Origin: Auanema rhodensis
Taxonomy: Eukaryota > Nematoda > Chromadorea > Rhabditida > Rhabditidae
Reading direction: 5' to 3'
NCBI GenBank assembly: GCA_964057225.1
Contig: OZ059894.1
Coordinates: 5,642,001 to 5,706,000, forward strand
Length of the DNA: 64,000 nt
The position numbers and the translations under genes were made by a program. Shown here in pieces: positions 63,951 to 64,000 of the stretch. Under the pieces are notes generated by a model. The model was not told the DNA's origin and ran no database searches. It worked only from the letters and a program-made list of their open reading frames with translations. Numbering within the stretch: position 1 is the first letter of the stretch; the number at the start of each line of letters is the position of its first letter.

Positions 63951-64000
63951 CTAATCATCATGATCATCATCCATCATGTGACGATCAGCTCTTCTTTTGC
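63951..64000 (-). CDS. Possible 3' end of a gene running off the window
   Basis: Read on the minus strand, the last 50 bases give KRRADRHMMDDDHDD and then TAG (63951-63953). The codons are GC-richer than the flank and the charged His/Asp tail looks protein-like, but it is too short to identify. A chance open stretch is quite possible. Confidence 0.3.
   Translation of the reverse strand, partial: KRRADRHMMDDDHDD

Overview
This is a strongly AT-rich eukaryotic window, almost certainly from a free-living or parasitic nematode. Genes are split by many very short GT-AG introns (about 40-60 bases) with TTTCAG-type acceptors. Several start codons sit just behind an unpaired 3' splice acceptor, as expected for spliced-leader trans-splicing. 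The gene content includes the nematode neuropeptide precursors nlp-13 and nlp-9, a transthyretin-like (TTR) secreted protein and C-type-lectin proteins. No tRNA, rRNA, CRISPR array or intact transposon was recognised. From memory, nlp-13 and nlp-9 are adjacent genes (E03D2.1/E03D2.2) on C. elegans chromosome V. The OPA3, RPAC1 and ALG5 homologues also lie together there (H43I07). That points to a rhabditid nematode and a segment equivalent to chromosome V; this is an inference.

Layout. 0.5-3.9 kb: a ten-plus-exon peptide GPCR (FMRFamide-receptor-like) on the minus strand. 3.9-16.7 kb: gene-poor, AT-rich. 16.7-25.0 kb: a compact cluster with an RNF26-like membrane RING E3 ligase (+), a multi-module C-type-lectin-like secreted protein (-), an unrecognised coiled-coil protein (-), an unrecognised small protein (+, divergent from it), and nlp-13 (-). 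25-40 kb: a second gene desert with long (TA)n tracts. 40.0-41.7 kb: nlp-9 (-). 41.7-48.3 kb: a third desert. 48.3-62.1 kb: dense housekeeping cluster. An OPA3-RPAC1-ALG5 array is on the minus strand (read ALG5 first). Divergent from it on the plus strand is an INTS5-adducin-lectin/VWA array. A TTR-like gene (-) converges on the last of these. The last 50 bases may hold the 3' end of another minus-strand gene.

Function. The region mixes neuropeptide signalling (two peptide precursors plus one peptide-type receptor), secreted recognition proteins (two lectin proteins and a TTR-like protein), and two operon-like housekeeping arrays (RNA polymerase I/III assembly, N-glycosylation donor synthesis, mitochondrial OPA3, Integrator, membrane-skeleton adducin). 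Exon boundaries were worked out by hand from splice signals and reading frame; genes are given as start-to-stop spans including introns. Homology calls are from remembered family sequences, not from a search.
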